Notes: generated from the letters alone by a model not told the origin. A stretch of DNA of 64,000 nt from Psychromonas algicola (GCF_004378355.1 NZ_SNUB01000008.1:62001-126000), one strand, 5' to 3'; counted from the stretch's first letter, positions 1 to 8,317 are shown. Translations and numbers: made by a program.

Positions 1-206
1 GTAGTATCTCGTTCGAGCTGTATCAGCATTTGAGTAACTTTTATAGAGAATTCACACCACATTAAATCTTTAAGTTCCTTGCATAGGTTTGATAATCTAC
101 GTCGTTGTCTTGAGATAGCTGTAAATGGTTCACCATCATCATTAAAATATAAGAAACCGCTTTGAGAAAAGCTAGCTTCTCCTAAATCCACCACTAAAGA
201 CAGCAC
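1..206 (-). CDS. 5' part of an unknown gene, cut by the left edge
   Basis: The minus strand is open from a TGA at 234-236 to the window edge. Possible starts are GTG at 204-206, 192-194 or 189-191, none with a good ribosome binding site. The peptide includes VVDLGEASFSQSGFLYFND and then a basic helical stretch (SRQRRRLSNLCKELKDLM). The 'W...GxxYFNDDGEP' look recalls YezG-like immunity proteins, but that is only a resemblance by eye. An ATG in another frame near 245 has a GGAAGA upstream, so the 5' end could also be frameshifted. It lies downstream of the SGNH hydrolase on the same strand. No function can be assigned. Confidence 0.35.
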   Translation of the reverse strand, partial: MLSLVVDLGEASFSQSGFLYFNDDGEPFTAISRQRRRLSNLCKELKDLMWCEFSIKVTQMLIQLERDT

Positions 207-279
207 TTTCCAATCTCTTTTGTGTGTATGCGCTCAAAACTCATGTGGCAATGTTAAATCTTCCATTGAATATCTAATT

Positions 280-912
280 TTATTCGTCCAATGGCAAAAT
301 CCTAGGAATCAATTCGCTCAATTTATCAGCCAATTTAACATGCTCTTCTTGCTGCCAATGTATTCCTTCTTTTGGACAAGGTTTGACAATGTTAGCGGCA
401 TCTAAAAAGTGACAGCCTAATTCCTTTGCACGTAACTCATAATACTGAGCAAACTGTTCGGATTTAGCTTGAGCGCCATTCCATCCTTCCTTACCATTAT
501 CCAGTTCCAATACATGTGCTGGAGAAATTAATAACACCTCTGGCGTCTTTTTCATAAAGCCTGGATTGAAGTTTTTAACAACGTCAACCAAGCGTGCTGC
601 ACCTTTGGAAATATCGCTAGCGGTGACATGATATCTCGATTTTAAATCGTTGGTGCCCAGCATAATGATCACTAAGTCTGGATGATGGCTTCCTAAACAA
701 GGGAGTAAATAATCTAACCCTTTTTTACCTACTTCAAATGGGTCTTCAAATACGGTTGTACGGCTATTTAAGCCTTCTTCAATAATTCGATATCCATCAG
801 GCAATTGTGACTGTAACAACATCGTCCACCGCTCAGATTCATTATAACGACGCTCTAAAGAAGGGGAGTACCCCCAAGTGTTGGAGTCACCAAAGCACAG
901 AATAGTTTTCAT
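280..912 (-). CDS. SGNH/GDSL-family hydrolase (arylesterase-like)
   Basis: This 210-residue protein has the block I GDS motif at the extreme N-terminus (ILCFGDSNTWGY, nucleophile Ser about residue 9). It also has a GTND block III motif (MLGTNDLK, about residues 84-91) and a C-terminal histidine block (GIHWQQEEHVKLA) that would supply the Asp/His pair. This is the standard fold of small esterases and acyl hydrolases of the arylesterase/TesA type. There is no signal peptide, so it is probably cytoplasmic. The start is supported by AAGGA about 9 bases upstream. The physiological substrate cannot be read from sequence, and no neighbouring gene suggests one. Confidence 0.85.
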   Translation of the reverse strand: MKTILCFGDSNTWGYSPSLERRYNESERWTMLLQSQLPDGYRIIEEGLNSRTTVFEDPFEVGKKGLDYLLPCLGSHHPDLVIIMLGTNDLKSRYHVTASDISKGAARLVDVVKNFNPGFMKKTPEVLLISPAHVLELDNGKEGWNGAQAKSEQFAQYYELRAKELGCHFLDAANIVKPCPKEGIHWQQEEHVKLADKLSELIPRILPLDE

Positions 913-1250
913 TGTTCAATATCCTTCCATAAAGCTAATTAAGTCATTTTAGAATATCCAATAACTTGCAATAAAACAATGTGATAAAGTAACTGATAAT
1001 ATGCTTTTTAGTTGATGAATTGAAACCAAAGAATCTCCAAATCAATAGGAGGCGAACTCTCAACTGCTAAATTTAGATATATCAATCAGCTATGTTAAAT
1101 ACCCATCATTTAGCATTTACTATCAGTTACCATTTTAAATTGGGGCGTTATTAACCATTATTGTTTAATTTGGCATACAAAGTGCTTTCATATTTGAGAC
1201 TGTGTTTAAATTATATTAAAAGAATCATTCTTATATAGGAGTATCAAATT
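913..1250. other. Gene-free gap, divergent promoter region
   Basis: This AT-rich 338-base gap lies between the divergently oriented SGNH hydrolase and the small ORF at 1251. I see no convincing ORF, RNA gene or long inverted repeat. It presumably holds the promoters for both genes. Confidence 0.5.
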
Positions 1251-1436
1251 ATGGATAAAAAAACCAAAATAACTACTGCCAAAACATCTCTATTAAATGA
1301 TTGTACTAACCATATTGCTTTCCAGCTCAAGGAAACACATCTAGACAAAAACATCTCTCAACATCGCGTTGAACCTGCATATGAGACTCATGTCGCAGAG
1401 ATCGTCACGGAAGAATTCATTAAAGGTTATAATTAA
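1251..1436 (+). CDS. Small hypothetical protein, 61 aa
   Basis: A 61-residue hydrophilic protein starting MDKKTKITTAKTSLLNDC and ending EFIKGYN. The main support is a strong ribosome binding site (AGGAG about 8 bases before the ATG) and a lone position with no competing gene. It has no signal peptide, membrane segment or motif I recognise. Two cysteine/histidine-poor halves and a charged C-terminus suggest a small soluble or helical protein. An overlapping ORF in another frame (1369-1560) has no such start signal and was not preferred. It could still be a chance ORF. Confidence 0.45.
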   Translation: MDKKTKITTAKTSLLNDCTNHIAFQLKETHLDKNISQHRVEPAYETHVAEIVTEEFIKGYN

Positions 1437-1772
1437 TAAACGCTATTTGGTATTCGAAAAATTAGATGGTTGTGTTTATATACTGGTTTTTATGATGCTC
1501 CTTAATAAAGCATTAAAGCCCATCTTTGAAGCACTTATTGATAGATATTGCACTTATTGAGTGCAATAAATGATATTTAGTAGGTGAAGTGACAGGATAT
1601 TCATATATCGCTTTTAGCAGTTTCAATGAGTTATTGAATAAGTCAATGATGGTGCTAAAGCTTATAAGTGAATACCCTAAGACACACTTAGCGAAGACAG
1701 TTAGATCTTTTATGGGCTTGCTCTTTTCTGCATTGTTGCAAAATATAAAGCAAGCTTAGTTTATATTTTACT
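1437..1772. other. Gene-free gap with two hairpins
   Basis: It holds a short perfect hairpin at 1548-1566 (TTGCACT / AGTGCAA, 5-base loop). A looser one, GCTTGCT...AGCAAGC, lies at about 1719-1756 just beyond the stop of the minus-strand HD-GYP gene and may help end its transcript. No U-tract is convincing. No gene seen. Confidence 0.4.
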
Positions 1773-2879
1773 TTAACGTTTTAAGTATCGATTTCGAATT
1801 GTATTGTTAAAAGCTTCTATAAAACTAGGGTTGAATAATCGACCTGTTTCTCCATTGATCATAGACGTTGCACTAAATAGTGACTTTTTAAAGCTGCGGT
1901 CTGCGCGTTCATGTGTGACTGCATAAAAAGTATCCGCAAGTGCCAGGATCATCGCTCCTGGATTAATTTCTTCTCCGCTTAAACCTTGTGGGTAACCACT
2001 GCCATTGTATTTTTCATGGTGCTGCTTCACTATTTCTGCGGCAACTTCCCAGCCTGGAATTCTTTCAAGCATTTGCGTACCCACTTTAATGTGGTTTTGG
2101 ATGATTTTAAATTCTTCTTGTGTGAGCTTACTTGGTTTTTCAAGGATCTGGTGCGGTACAAATGCCATACCGATATCATGAATGTAAACTGCTGCGGTAA
2201 GCTGTGTCGAACAAACTGGTTCGCCGAGTTCCTTATTGGTTCTTAAGGAGAGATCTAATAATGCTTCTGTACGGCCAGTTTTATAAATACCTAATTCATC
2301 CAATTGTAGCGATAGCGTTTTGAAGTAAGCTAAGTCACTTAAGTGACCTTGTGGAGCCTCTTGGACTTTAAGATCTTTACCCTGAGTTCGAATGGTTTCC
2401 TTTGCGACTTTGGATGCGCCAACGAGTGAATTTAACGCTTGGTTCACGGCTTCATTATCTTGCCCCGGTTCACAGGCTAGAACATCATTAATGACTTGTA
2501 ACATATGTACTTGCGGTTCACCTGTTACTTCTCCGGTGCTAGAAAGCGCTTGGATCATTGCCTCGATACGTAAAATAACTGACATGAAAAAATCGCCATA
2601 AAGGCTGTCATATTTTCTTGTTCCTTGGCGCATTTCAGATACAAGCTCTTCGAGTGCATGAATCGGTTTAGCGACGGGATCTAATTCCACCATGCGACAG
2701 TTGCCTTTGAATGAGTGCATGTCGCGAAATAAACGATGAATAAGTTCAGGATCATTCTCTGTATCTAGCAAATTAATACAGTTTTCAATCGCGTCAATGT
2801 TCTCACGTAGGCACTCTGAGAAGTCCTTGATAATTTCTTGGTCTAAATCGCTGAATGCTGGGCAAGTTGTTATTGTCAT
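1773..2879 (-). CDS. Hpt-domain plus HD-GYP-domain signalling protein
   Basis: A 368-residue fusion. The N-terminal ~110 residues form a histidine phosphotransfer domain with DMHSFKGN, the phosphorylatable His being residue 55. The C-terminal half is an HD-GYP domain: HDIG near residue 230, NHIKVG, QHHEKYNGSGYP with the diagnostic GYP near residue 285, and a LALADTFYAVTHERADR block. HD-GYP proteins hydrolyse cyclic di-GMP with a bi- or trinuclear metal site, and the ligands visible here look intact. HDIG is followed by M instead of the usual K. An Hpt input suggests control by a hybrid histidine kinase phosphorelay. No kinase or response regulator is adjacent, so the partner must be encoded elsewhere. 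Confidence 0.85.
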   Translation of the reverse strand: MTITTCPAFSDLDQEIIKDFSECLRENIDAIENCINLLDTENDPELIHRLFRDMHSFKGNCRMVELDPVAKPIHALEELVSEMRQGTRKYDSLYGDFFMSVILRIEAMIQALSSTGEVTGEPQVHMLQVINDVLACEPGQDNEAVNQALNSLVGASKVAKETIRTQGKDLKVQEAPQGHLSDLAYFKTLSLQLDELGIYKTGRTEALLDLSLRTNKELGEPVCSTQLTAAVYIHDIGMAFVPHQILEKPSKLTQEEFKIIQNHIKVGTQMLERIPGWEVAAEIVKQHHEKYNGSGYPQGLSGEEINPGAMILALADTFYAVTHERADRSFKKSLFSATSMINGETGRLFNPSFIEAFNNTIRNRYLKR

Positions 2880-3035
2880 TGTGGATATCCAATTTTTATT
2901 TATTAACTAAATAGGTGTAATTAATGAAACTGATAAGATTATAAGTGATTGTATAAAAAGAATAAAATTTACTTTAAAATACAAAATAGTCTTTGATACT
3001 TATCAATATTAAAAAATAATAACTCGCTTTAAGCA

Positions 3036-3066
3036 AGCTGAATAGGTCACTATTCAGCTGTTTTTA
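3036..3066. terminator. Hairpin between dgt and the HD-GYP gene
   Basis: A perfect 10-bp stem (AGCTGAATAG / CTATTCAGCT, 4-base loop) is followed on the plus strand by GTTTTTATTT. The gene that ends nearby, dgt, is on the minus strand, where the trailing U-run is weak (TGCTTAAAG). The terminator role is therefore likely but not certain. Confidence 0.45.
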
Positions 3067-3082
3067 TTTGTTATTAAGTCGA

Positions 3083-4510
3083 TTAGAACGCATGCTCGCC
3101 AATCATGGGTGAGGTTTGATTACTACTAAATAAACTCGCATGTAAACGTAATGCGTGGTTATCGGTTAAGCTTGATATGTAATCGGCAATCACGCGTTGT
3201 TCACGTGACGTATCTCCATTTTGCGCTTTCCATAATTGTTTAGCACCTTCAGGTAAAAAACGCATTGGACCGGCTCTAAAAGCTTCAAATAATTCCATTA
3301 CAATTTGTTGGCCACGGTATTCTAGTATTTGTAGATCCGGACTTTTAATCACATAATTTAAAACAAAGTTTTTTAAAATGTCTAATGCTTGAAACATTGC
3401 TGGTGCAAGATAGGCATTATAGGCTAGTAATGGCTCAACGAAATTCTTATTAACTTGTTGGATGGTGATTGAAGTAATTAATGCATTCACTAAGGAACCA
3501 ATGGCATCTTTGCGTTTGAAATGACGCGATGAGAAAAGGTTATCGGTGAGTTCTTGTAATTGGTCATGTAAGCAAAAATCTTCAATGGTTGATAATTGCG
3601 AGACTACTTTATCTTGCCATAAATTTTTGGTGATAATACCCATGGCAATCGCATCTTCAAGATCATGCACACCGTAGGCAATATCATCGGCAATTTCCAT
3701 GATTGAACAATCTAAAGATTTATATTTAGATTTTAAATGTTGTTTCGAATTGTTAAGTGGTGTGCGAGTGCTTTTAAATAATTCTTTATCACTGTTACAT
3801 AAAGGTGCTAATACTGTGTCTAATAAGCTTTTATCATGGTCATAAATACCTTTTGCTGGCATCCACTCTTCAGTTTTTAGTTCACGAAAGCTACGGCTAT
3901 TATCTTCAGGGTAAGGCGTACTTAATTCACTTAAACAGATTGGATACTTTAGTAATCCCAATAAACTACGACGTGTCAGGTTCATGCCGTTATGCTCAGT
4001 ATATTGTTCAAGTTGAGTGAGTATTCTAAAAGTCTGTCCGTTGCCTTCGAATCCGCCGTGATCAATCATCATATAATTTAATGCGGTTTCGCCACCATGT
4101 CCAAAAGGAGGGTGGCCGATATCATGGCTTAAGCAAATCGTTTCAATCAGATAATTATCTGGTAATAAAGGTAAAAACTCAGGTTGGATATGTTTTAAGT
4201 TAGATACAATGCCTGTTCCTATTTGTGCTACTTCTAGGGAATGCGTTAAGCGTGTACGGTAAAAGTCGCTTAGGCCATTGTTATGAATTTGAGTCTTAGA
4301 TTGTAAACGACGAAAGGCTGCTGAATGCAATACGCGTGCTTTATCACGCTGAAAAGGATTACGTTGGTCTAGTCTTCTTTTTTTATTAGGTTCATCGGAT
4401 AAACGCTCTAACCATGCTTCAGAAATAACAAAAGGTAATGTAGTTTGCTTGAATGTTTTGTCTGTTTTATGACGAACATTTGTTGTTGCGTTGGTGCTTT
4501 CTGAACTCAT
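3083..4510 (-). CDS. dgt: dGTP triphosphohydrolase (dGTPase)
   Basis: A 475-residue HD-superfamily enzyme that cleaves dGTP (and in some homologues other dNTPs) to the nucleoside and tripolyphosphate. The signatures are RDKARVLHSAAFRRLQSKTQ near the N-terminus, RTRLTHSLEVAQIG, the metal-binding SHDIGHPPFGHGGE near residue 130, and MEIADDIAYGVHDLEDAI near residue 270. Together these are typical of the Dgt family. Length is close to E. coli Dgt (about 505). The start is supported by AGAGG 7 bases upstream. It stands alone. Family members maintain dNTP balance, and some restrict phages by depleting dNTPs; nothing here favours the defence role. Confidence 0.9.
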   Translation of the reverse strand: MSSESTNATTNVRHKTDKTFKQTTLPFVISEAWLERLSDEPNKKRRLDQRNPFQRDKARVLHSAAFRRLQSKTQIHNNGLSDFYRTRLTHSLEVAQIGTGIVSNLKHIQPEFLPLLPDNYLIETICLSHDIGHPPFGHGGETALNYMMIDHGGFEGNGQTFRILTQLEQYTEHNGMNLTRRSLLGLLKYPICLSELSTPYPEDNSRSFRELKTEEWMPAKGIYDHDKSLLDTVLAPLCNSDKELFKSTRTPLNNSKQHLKSKYKSLDCSIMEIADDIAYGVHDLEDAIAMGIITKNLWQDKVVSQLSTIEDFCLHDQLQELTDNLFSSRHFKRKDAIGSLVNALITSITIQQVNKNFVEPLLAYNAYLAPAMFQALDILKNFVLNYVIKSPDLQILEYRGQQIVMELFEAFRAGPMRFLPEGAKQLWKAQNGDTSREQRVIADYISSLTDNHALRLHASLFSSNQTSPMIGEHAF

Positions 4511-4667
4511 ATATTCACCTCTTTGACTAAGACAATGAAAAGTGTAGCGTGTTTAGTGTGTTAAAAACACTAGTATGTGATTATAAATAGAGGGATAAGT
4601 AATTCAATTGATAATTGGATATGTATGACTAAATATAAAAGACTGTATAAGCTAAAGGTGGTGATTA

Positions 4668-4720
4668 TTAGGCTAAACAGAGTTTTGTATCTATGGTACA
4701 AGTTTAACTGTTTAGCCTAA
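4668..4720. terminator. Long hairpin downstream of yceI
   Basis: A perfect 13-bp stem (TTAGGCTAAACAG / CTGTTTAGCCTAA), with an inner TTGTA/TACAA pair in the loop, starts 22 bases beyond the yceI stop. There is no clear U-tract on either strand. It probably stabilises or ends the b561-yceI transcript. Confidence 0.45.
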
Positions 4721-4742
4721 TTGATTAATTAACTCATTAGTC

Positions 4743-5306
4743 TTATTTTTTAATGCCTTCTAATACGATATCAAGATCCACGTAGCTTGAAGGACCTTTT
4801 ACTTTCATGCCAAAGTCAGCAAGTTCTAAACGAGTTGTGCCTTCAAATCCTGCACGCGTACCGCCCCATGGATCCTTACCGCCACCAATAAAGTTAGCAT
4901 CAACAACGATTGGTTTAGTCACACCGTAAAATGTCATATCACCCGCAACAGATAAACCACCATCTGCTTTTTTAGTGACTTTTGTACTTACAAATTTTGC
5001 AGTCGAATATTTGTCTGCATTGATATATTTGCTGCCTTTAAGGTGCTTATCACGCTCAGCATGGTTCGAATCTAAACTGGTTGTATCAACATTTACAGTA
5101 ACTGTAGATGCTTCTACGTTATTTTCATCGTAGCTAAATTGCCCATCAAATTTATTAAAACGACCTTGGATAAAGCTATAACCTAAATGGCTTACTTTAA
5201 AATTAACAAACGCGTGCGTTGTATCAACATTATAGTCCGCCGCTACTGCGTCCATTGGTAAAGCCATTGATGCTGCTAATGTTGAAGCTAGTAGTACTTT
5301 TTTCAT
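4743..5306 (-). CDS. yceI: YceI-family periplasmic lipid-binding protein
   Basis: A 187-residue secreted protein. Residues 1-22 (MKKVLLASTLAASMALPMDA...) are a Sec signal peptide with AVAA before the mature start. The mature part (YNVDTTHAFVNFKVSHLGYS..., GDMTFYGVTKPIVVDANF, WGGTRAGFEGTTRLELADFGM) matches the YceI lipocalin-like beta-barrel, which binds polyisoprenoid or quinone-like lipids in the periplasm. It lies 28 bases downstream of the cytochrome b561 gene, the same pairing as E. coli yceJ-yceI, so the two are probably one operon. In E. coli this pair responds to pH and osmotic stress. Confidence 0.92.
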   Translation of the reverse strand: MKKVLLASTLAASMALPMDAVAADYNVDTTHAFVNFKVSHLGYSFIQGRFNKFDGQFSYDENNVEASTVTVNVDTTSLDSNHAERDKHLKGSKYINADKYSTAKFVSTKVTKKADGGLSVAGDMTFYGVTKPIVVDANFIGGGKDPWGGTRAGFEGTTRLELADFGMKVKGPSSYVDLDIVLEGIKK

Positions 5307-5334
5307 GGTATTTTCCTTGTTGACTCTAAAATAA

Positions 5335-5862
5335 TTAAAGCATTTTTTTAAGCGTATTATCTTTATTAATAAAATGATGCTTCAAAGCAGCAAGCGCATG
5401 TAAAGACGCTAAACCAATCAATGTATAAGCAACATATTCGTGTACCAAACCAGCAAGATCTTCTTGATTTTCTATGAATGACCCTAAGCCTGGTACGGTA
5501 AACCAGTTAAATATTTCAATGCCGCGTCCATCTGCGGTAGAAATAAGGTAACCTGATATGAACAGAGTAAATAACAGGACATATAATAAATGGTGCGCCG
5601 CTGCCGCTGCTTTTTTCTCAAACTGACTCCCTATTAGACCGGGAGAAGTCGAAATAAATTTCCAAAATAAGCGAAATAAAGAGAGTATAAAAAGCATGAT
5701 GCCCACTGATTTATGCCAATGAGGCGCTGTGGTGTACCATTCACTGTAATAATCTAACCCAACCATCCAGAAACCTGCTGCAAATAATCCAATAATGGTG
5801 ATTGCTGAGATCCAGTGTAATGATTTAGCTATTTTGTTATATCCAATCTTTGACTCTGTCAT
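5335..5862 (-). CDS. yceJ: Cytochrome b561 (YceJ/CybB type)
   Basis: A 175-residue inner-membrane dihaem cytochrome. There are four hydrophobic helices with helix-borne histidines (KSLHWISAITIIG, HWHKSVGIMLF, AAHHLLYVLLF, SLHALAALKHHF) that would ligate two b haems and pass electrons from quinol. I place the start at the ATG at 5862 (MTESKIGYNKIAKSLHW) because AAGG lies about 9 bases upstream. An in-frame ATG at 5913 would add 17 residues but has no ribosome binding site. Followed by yceI. The electron acceptor is unknown. Confidence 0.88.
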   Translation of the reverse strand: MTESKIGYNKIAKSLHWISAITIIGLFAAGFWMVGLDYYSEWYTTAPHWHKSVGIMLFILSLFRLFWKFISTSPGLIGSQFEKKAAAAAHHLLYVLLFTLFISGYLISTADGRGIEIFNWFTVPGLGSFIENQEDLAGLVHEYVAYTLIGLASLHALAALKHHFINKDNTLKKML

Positions 5863-5941
5863 GTTTAAAACCTTAATAATGTGGTTGATTAACGAATAAA
5901 GCGTTAATTTCAAACTATTTTTATCTAATTAACTTAATAAT

Positions 5942-6607
5942 TCATAGGCATTCAGGGAATGGTATTTCTTCACCAGACTCTAACCATGTAGGGTATTTAT
6001 GCATACAAGACTTAAACAGTGGATCACCCATTAAGGTTTCCAACCATTTTTTGACATGCAAATAATGACTTTGTTCAAACCAATTTTTATCGACACTGGC
6101 AAATTGACGAATAAAAGGAAAAATGGCCATATCAGCTAAGGTAGGGCGCTTGGCAAATAAATAAGGTTGAATGGTTAGACGATTTTCTAATAACATTAAA
6201 AAATCATCGGCTTGTTCTCGGTAATAGGCTTCACTATGAGCAGGAAATCTATCCGCATATTTATATTTATCTAACCAAGGTTTGAACTCATAGTCATTGC
6301 TATCAATGAGTGCCAACATATCGGGTAATTGTGCCGTTAACCATTTCTCTGGATCGTTATTAGTTAACGCCCAGACCATTATTTCTAAGCTCTCCGATAA
6401 TACATCTTGTTGAGCATCATCTTTATTTAAACTTGGATTAAGCTGTAAAACAGGAATGGTTTTATTGGGGGAAATCGCTAATAACTCAGCCGGTTTATGC
6501 TTAAGGACTATTTCTCTTAATAATACTTTTTGTCCGCTAACCGCAATGGCTAAACGAGCTCGCATAGCATAAGGACAGCGTCGGAATGAATATAGAATAG
6601 GCAACAT
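5942..6607 (-). CDS. Glutathione S-transferase family protein
   Basis: About 221 residues. The N-terminal thioredoxin-fold domain (LPILYSFRRCPYAMRARLAI, then a NKTIPVLQL cis-proline segment and SLEIMVWAL) and an all-alpha C-terminal domain (PTLADMAIFPFIRQFA) are the GST plan. The CPYA motif near residue 11 suggests a cysteine-type (Omega/Beta-like) active site rather than Tyr/Ser. A TTG at 6625 is also possible, but the ATG at 6607 follows AAGAGA at a good distance. The substrate is unknown, and the role is presumably glutathione-dependent reduction or detoxification. It stands between the b561 gene and a metal exporter, with no clear operon link. Confidence 0.82.
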   Translation of the reverse strand: MLPILYSFRRCPYAMRARLAIAVSGQKVLLREIVLKHKPAELLAISPNKTIPVLQLNPSLNKDDAQQDVLSESLEIMVWALTNNDPEKWLTAQLPDMLALIDSNDYEFKPWLDKYKYADRFPAHSEAYYREQADDFLMLLENRLTIQPYLFAKRPTLADMAIFPFIRQFASVDKNWFEQSHYLHVKKWLETLMGDPLFKSCMHKYPTWLESGEEIPFPECL

Positions 6608-6714
6608 AAATAATCTCTTTACCAAGTGACTGATTTGATTGTGGCAAATTAATATATAAAGTGCATGTTAAATTTTTGTAAAATGATAACTAAAGTCGGT
6701 TAGGTAAGTATGGT

Positions 6715-6747
6715 AACCCTATTCGAGCCAAAGACTCGAATAGGGTT
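6715..6747. terminator. Hairpin downstream of the CDF transporter
   Basis: A perfect 13-bp stem (AACCCTATTCGAG / CTCGAATAGGGTT) with a 7-base loop begins 7 bases beyond the minus-strand CDF gene stop. No strong U-run follows. It is probably a terminator or transcript-stabilising hairpin. Confidence 0.5.
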
Positions 6748-6753
6748 GATAAA

Positions 6754-7374
6754 TTAATGGTGATGAATTTTTTTTCGCTCAGCATTGGCTTGTTGAATGA
6801 TTTGTTTAGCTGAGCTTAAGAATAAACTTGCTAAAAATGCGGCGACAATTAAGTCTGGTAACCCGCTATCTGTAACCCAAACCCCAGATGCAGCAATGAG
6901 TACAACCAAGTTACCAATGGCATCATTACGACTACATAACCATACTGAACGAATATTGGCATCACCGTCTTTATATTTTACTAATAATAAAACACTGATA
7001 ACGTTGGCGATAAACGCTAATATCGCAATACTACCCATCATGGTGGCATCAGGTGTTTGTATAAACCAAAACTTGTATAACGTTGAAGAAAGTATCCAAA
7101 TTGCCATTAACAGTAAACTAAATCCTTTTAATAAAGCGACGCGGCTTCTTAATTGCAAAGATTTACCGATAGCCCATAAACTAATGCCGTAAGTTAAGGT
7201 GTCGCCTAAAAAGTCTAAAGCATCTGCTTGTAATGCTTGTGAATTTGCTTTTACACCTGCAAACATTTCAACTAAAAACATCACGGCATTAATAGCGATA
7301 ACGATTAACAAGATACGTTTATACGCTGGGCTAAGTCCCGTAAAGTCAGCTTTATTGTTACAACATCCCGCCAT
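6754..7374 (-). CDS. Cation diffusion facilitator (CDF) family metal exporter, short form
   Basis: A 206-residue inner-membrane protein with about six hydrophobic segments and no C-terminal cytoplasmic domain, so shorter than typical CDF exporters (about 300). The metal-site helices are recognisable: ALQADALDFLGDTLTYGI (helix II, D-x-L-D..D) and LCSRNDAIGNLVVLIAA (helix V, NDAIGN). It opens with MAGCCNNK, a cysteine pair that could bind metal, and ends in a HHH tail. The divergent MerR-type regulator and the palindromic operator between them strongly suggest metal-induced efflux of Zn, Co or a similar ion. The exact metal cannot be read from sequence. AGGAG supports the start. Confidence 0.82.
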   Translation of the reverse strand: MAGCCNNKADFTGLSPAYKRILLIVIAINAVMFLVEMFAGVKANSQALQADALDFLGDTLTYGISLWAIGKSLQLRSRVALLKGFSLLLMAIWILSSTLYKFWFIQTPDATMMGSIAILAFIANVISVLLLVKYKDGDANIRSVWLCSRNDAIGNLVVLIAASGVWVTDSGLPDLIVAAFLASLFLSSAKQIIQQANAERKKIHHH

Positions 7375-7414
7375 GAAATACTCCTATTAACATGTTATTC
7401 TTTAATATACTTAT

Positions 7415-7450
7415 AATATAAAACCTCTAGTGACTAGAGCTTCAAGTTTT
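7415..7450 (-). promoter_or_regulatory. MerR-type promoter/operator for the CDF gene
   Basis: A 15-bp perfect palindrome, CTCTAGT-G-ACTAGAG at 7425-7439, sits between a -35-like TTGAAG and a -10-like TATATT read on the minus strand, with a 19-base spacer. An over-long spacer holding a dyad is the hallmark of MerR-family activated promoters. It should drive the CDF exporter and autoregulate the divergent merR gene. Confidence 0.7.
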
Positions 7451-7478
7451 TTCTTTATATATTATTAATAGGTAAGTA

Positions 7479-7916
7479 ATGATTTATTCAATTGGCCAGC
7501 TGAGTAAAGAAACGCAATGTAAAATACCTACTATTCGTTATTACGAAGAAATTGGCTTGCTTGATAAAGCAAATCGCAGCGAAGGCAATCAACGCCAATA
7601 TACAAGTCAACAATGCCAACGGTTGCATTTTATCCGTCATAGCAGGGCGTTAGGTTTTAGTCTTGATGAAATTAAACAGCTGATCCATTTACAGGATTGT
7701 AAATACGATGAACCACATCAAGCACATCATTGTGAACCTAATGCACCGCATCTTGCTCATCAAATTGCACAAGAGCATTTAGTGGACGTAAGAAATAAAA
7801 TTAAAGAATTAAAAAGCTTAGAAAAAACATTATTAAAAATAATCAACACATGCGATAACACTGATTCGACAGATTGCGAAATTTTAAAAAGCTTAAATAC
7901 GATTAAAGCCGAATAA
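7479..7916 (+). CDS. MerR-family metal-responsive regulator
   Basis: A 145-residue regulator. Residues 1-70 are the MerR winged helix (IGQLSKETQCKIPTIRYYEEIGLL, RQYTSQQCQRLHFIRHSRALGFSLDEIKQLI), followed by a dimerisation coiled coil (VRNKIKELKSLEKTLLKII). The effector region carries Cys near residue 74, a His/Cys-rich segment (HQAHHCEPNAPHLAHQ) and two further Cys near the C-terminus (NTCDNTDSTDCEIL). This fits a ZntR/PbrR/CadR-like sensor of a divalent metal. It is transcribed divergently from the CDF exporter. The His-rich insert favours Zn or Co over Cu, but that is inference. Confidence 0.85.
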   Translation: MIYSIGQLSKETQCKIPTIRYYEEIGLLDKANRSEGNQRQYTSQQCQRLHFIRHSRALGFSLDEIKQLIHLQDCKYDEPHQAHHCEPNAPHLAHQIAQEHLVDVRNKIKELKSLEKTLLKIINTCDNTDSTDCEILKSLNTIKAE

Positions 7917-8000
7917 CATTAAGCCGGATTAGTATTAAGTGATGTTGATAACAGGTATATTGAATTAAGCGTTTAAACTAAAAATAAAATGGAAATAAAA

Positions 8001-8303
8001 ATGGATAAACCTCAACAAACCGAATTAGAAGCTGCTGCCTTTCGTCGATTATTAAAACATTTAGACAGCCGCAAAGACGTGCAAAATATTGAACTCATGA
8101 ATGTATCGGGATTTTGTCGTAACTGTTTATCTAAATGGATGCTTGCAGAAGCTGAAGAGCGTAATATAGAAATGGATTATGACCAAGCGCGTGAACATAT
8201 TTACGGCATGCCATATAGTGAATGGAGAGCCAATCATCAACTACCAGCAACACCTGAGCAAATGGCTATTTTTGAATCGCTACAAAATAAAAAAGAAAAA
8301 TAA
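8001..8303 (+). CDS. DUF1244-family protein
   Basis: A 100-residue soluble protein with the family's core GFCRNCLSKWMLAEAEE and the downstream MDYDQAREHIYGMPYSEW. The two conserved cysteines (CRNC) could bind metal or be redox-active; the family has no assigned function. I prefer the ATG at 8001 (MDKPQQTELEAAAF) because GGAAA precedes it at 6-7 bases. The ATG at 7989 has no such signal. It follows merR by 84 bases on the same strand and may be read from its own promoter. Confidence 0.85.
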   Translation: MDKPQQTELEAAAFRRLLKHLDSRKDVQNIELMNVSGFCRNCLSKWMLAEAEERNIEMDYDQAREHIYGMPYSEWRANHQLPATPEQMAIFESLQNKKEK

Positions 8304-8317
8304 GTTAAATTGAATAG

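Noticed and set aside
1369-1560. 63-codon ORF overlapping the small gene at 1251
   Set aside because: No ribosome binding site, and it starts inside the better supported ORF in another frame.
1724-1745. TGCATTGTTGCAAA, similar to IS6-family inverted repeat ends
   Set aside because: Only one end-like match of about 11 bases, with no transposase remnant or second end nearby.
3083-4510. Anti-phage dNTPase role for dgt
   Set aside because: No other defence gene lies nearby, and the enzyme looks like the housekeeping family.
6797-7192. 131-codon plus-strand ORF
   Set aside because: Antisense to the CDF transporter gene, with low-complexity composition; a shadow.
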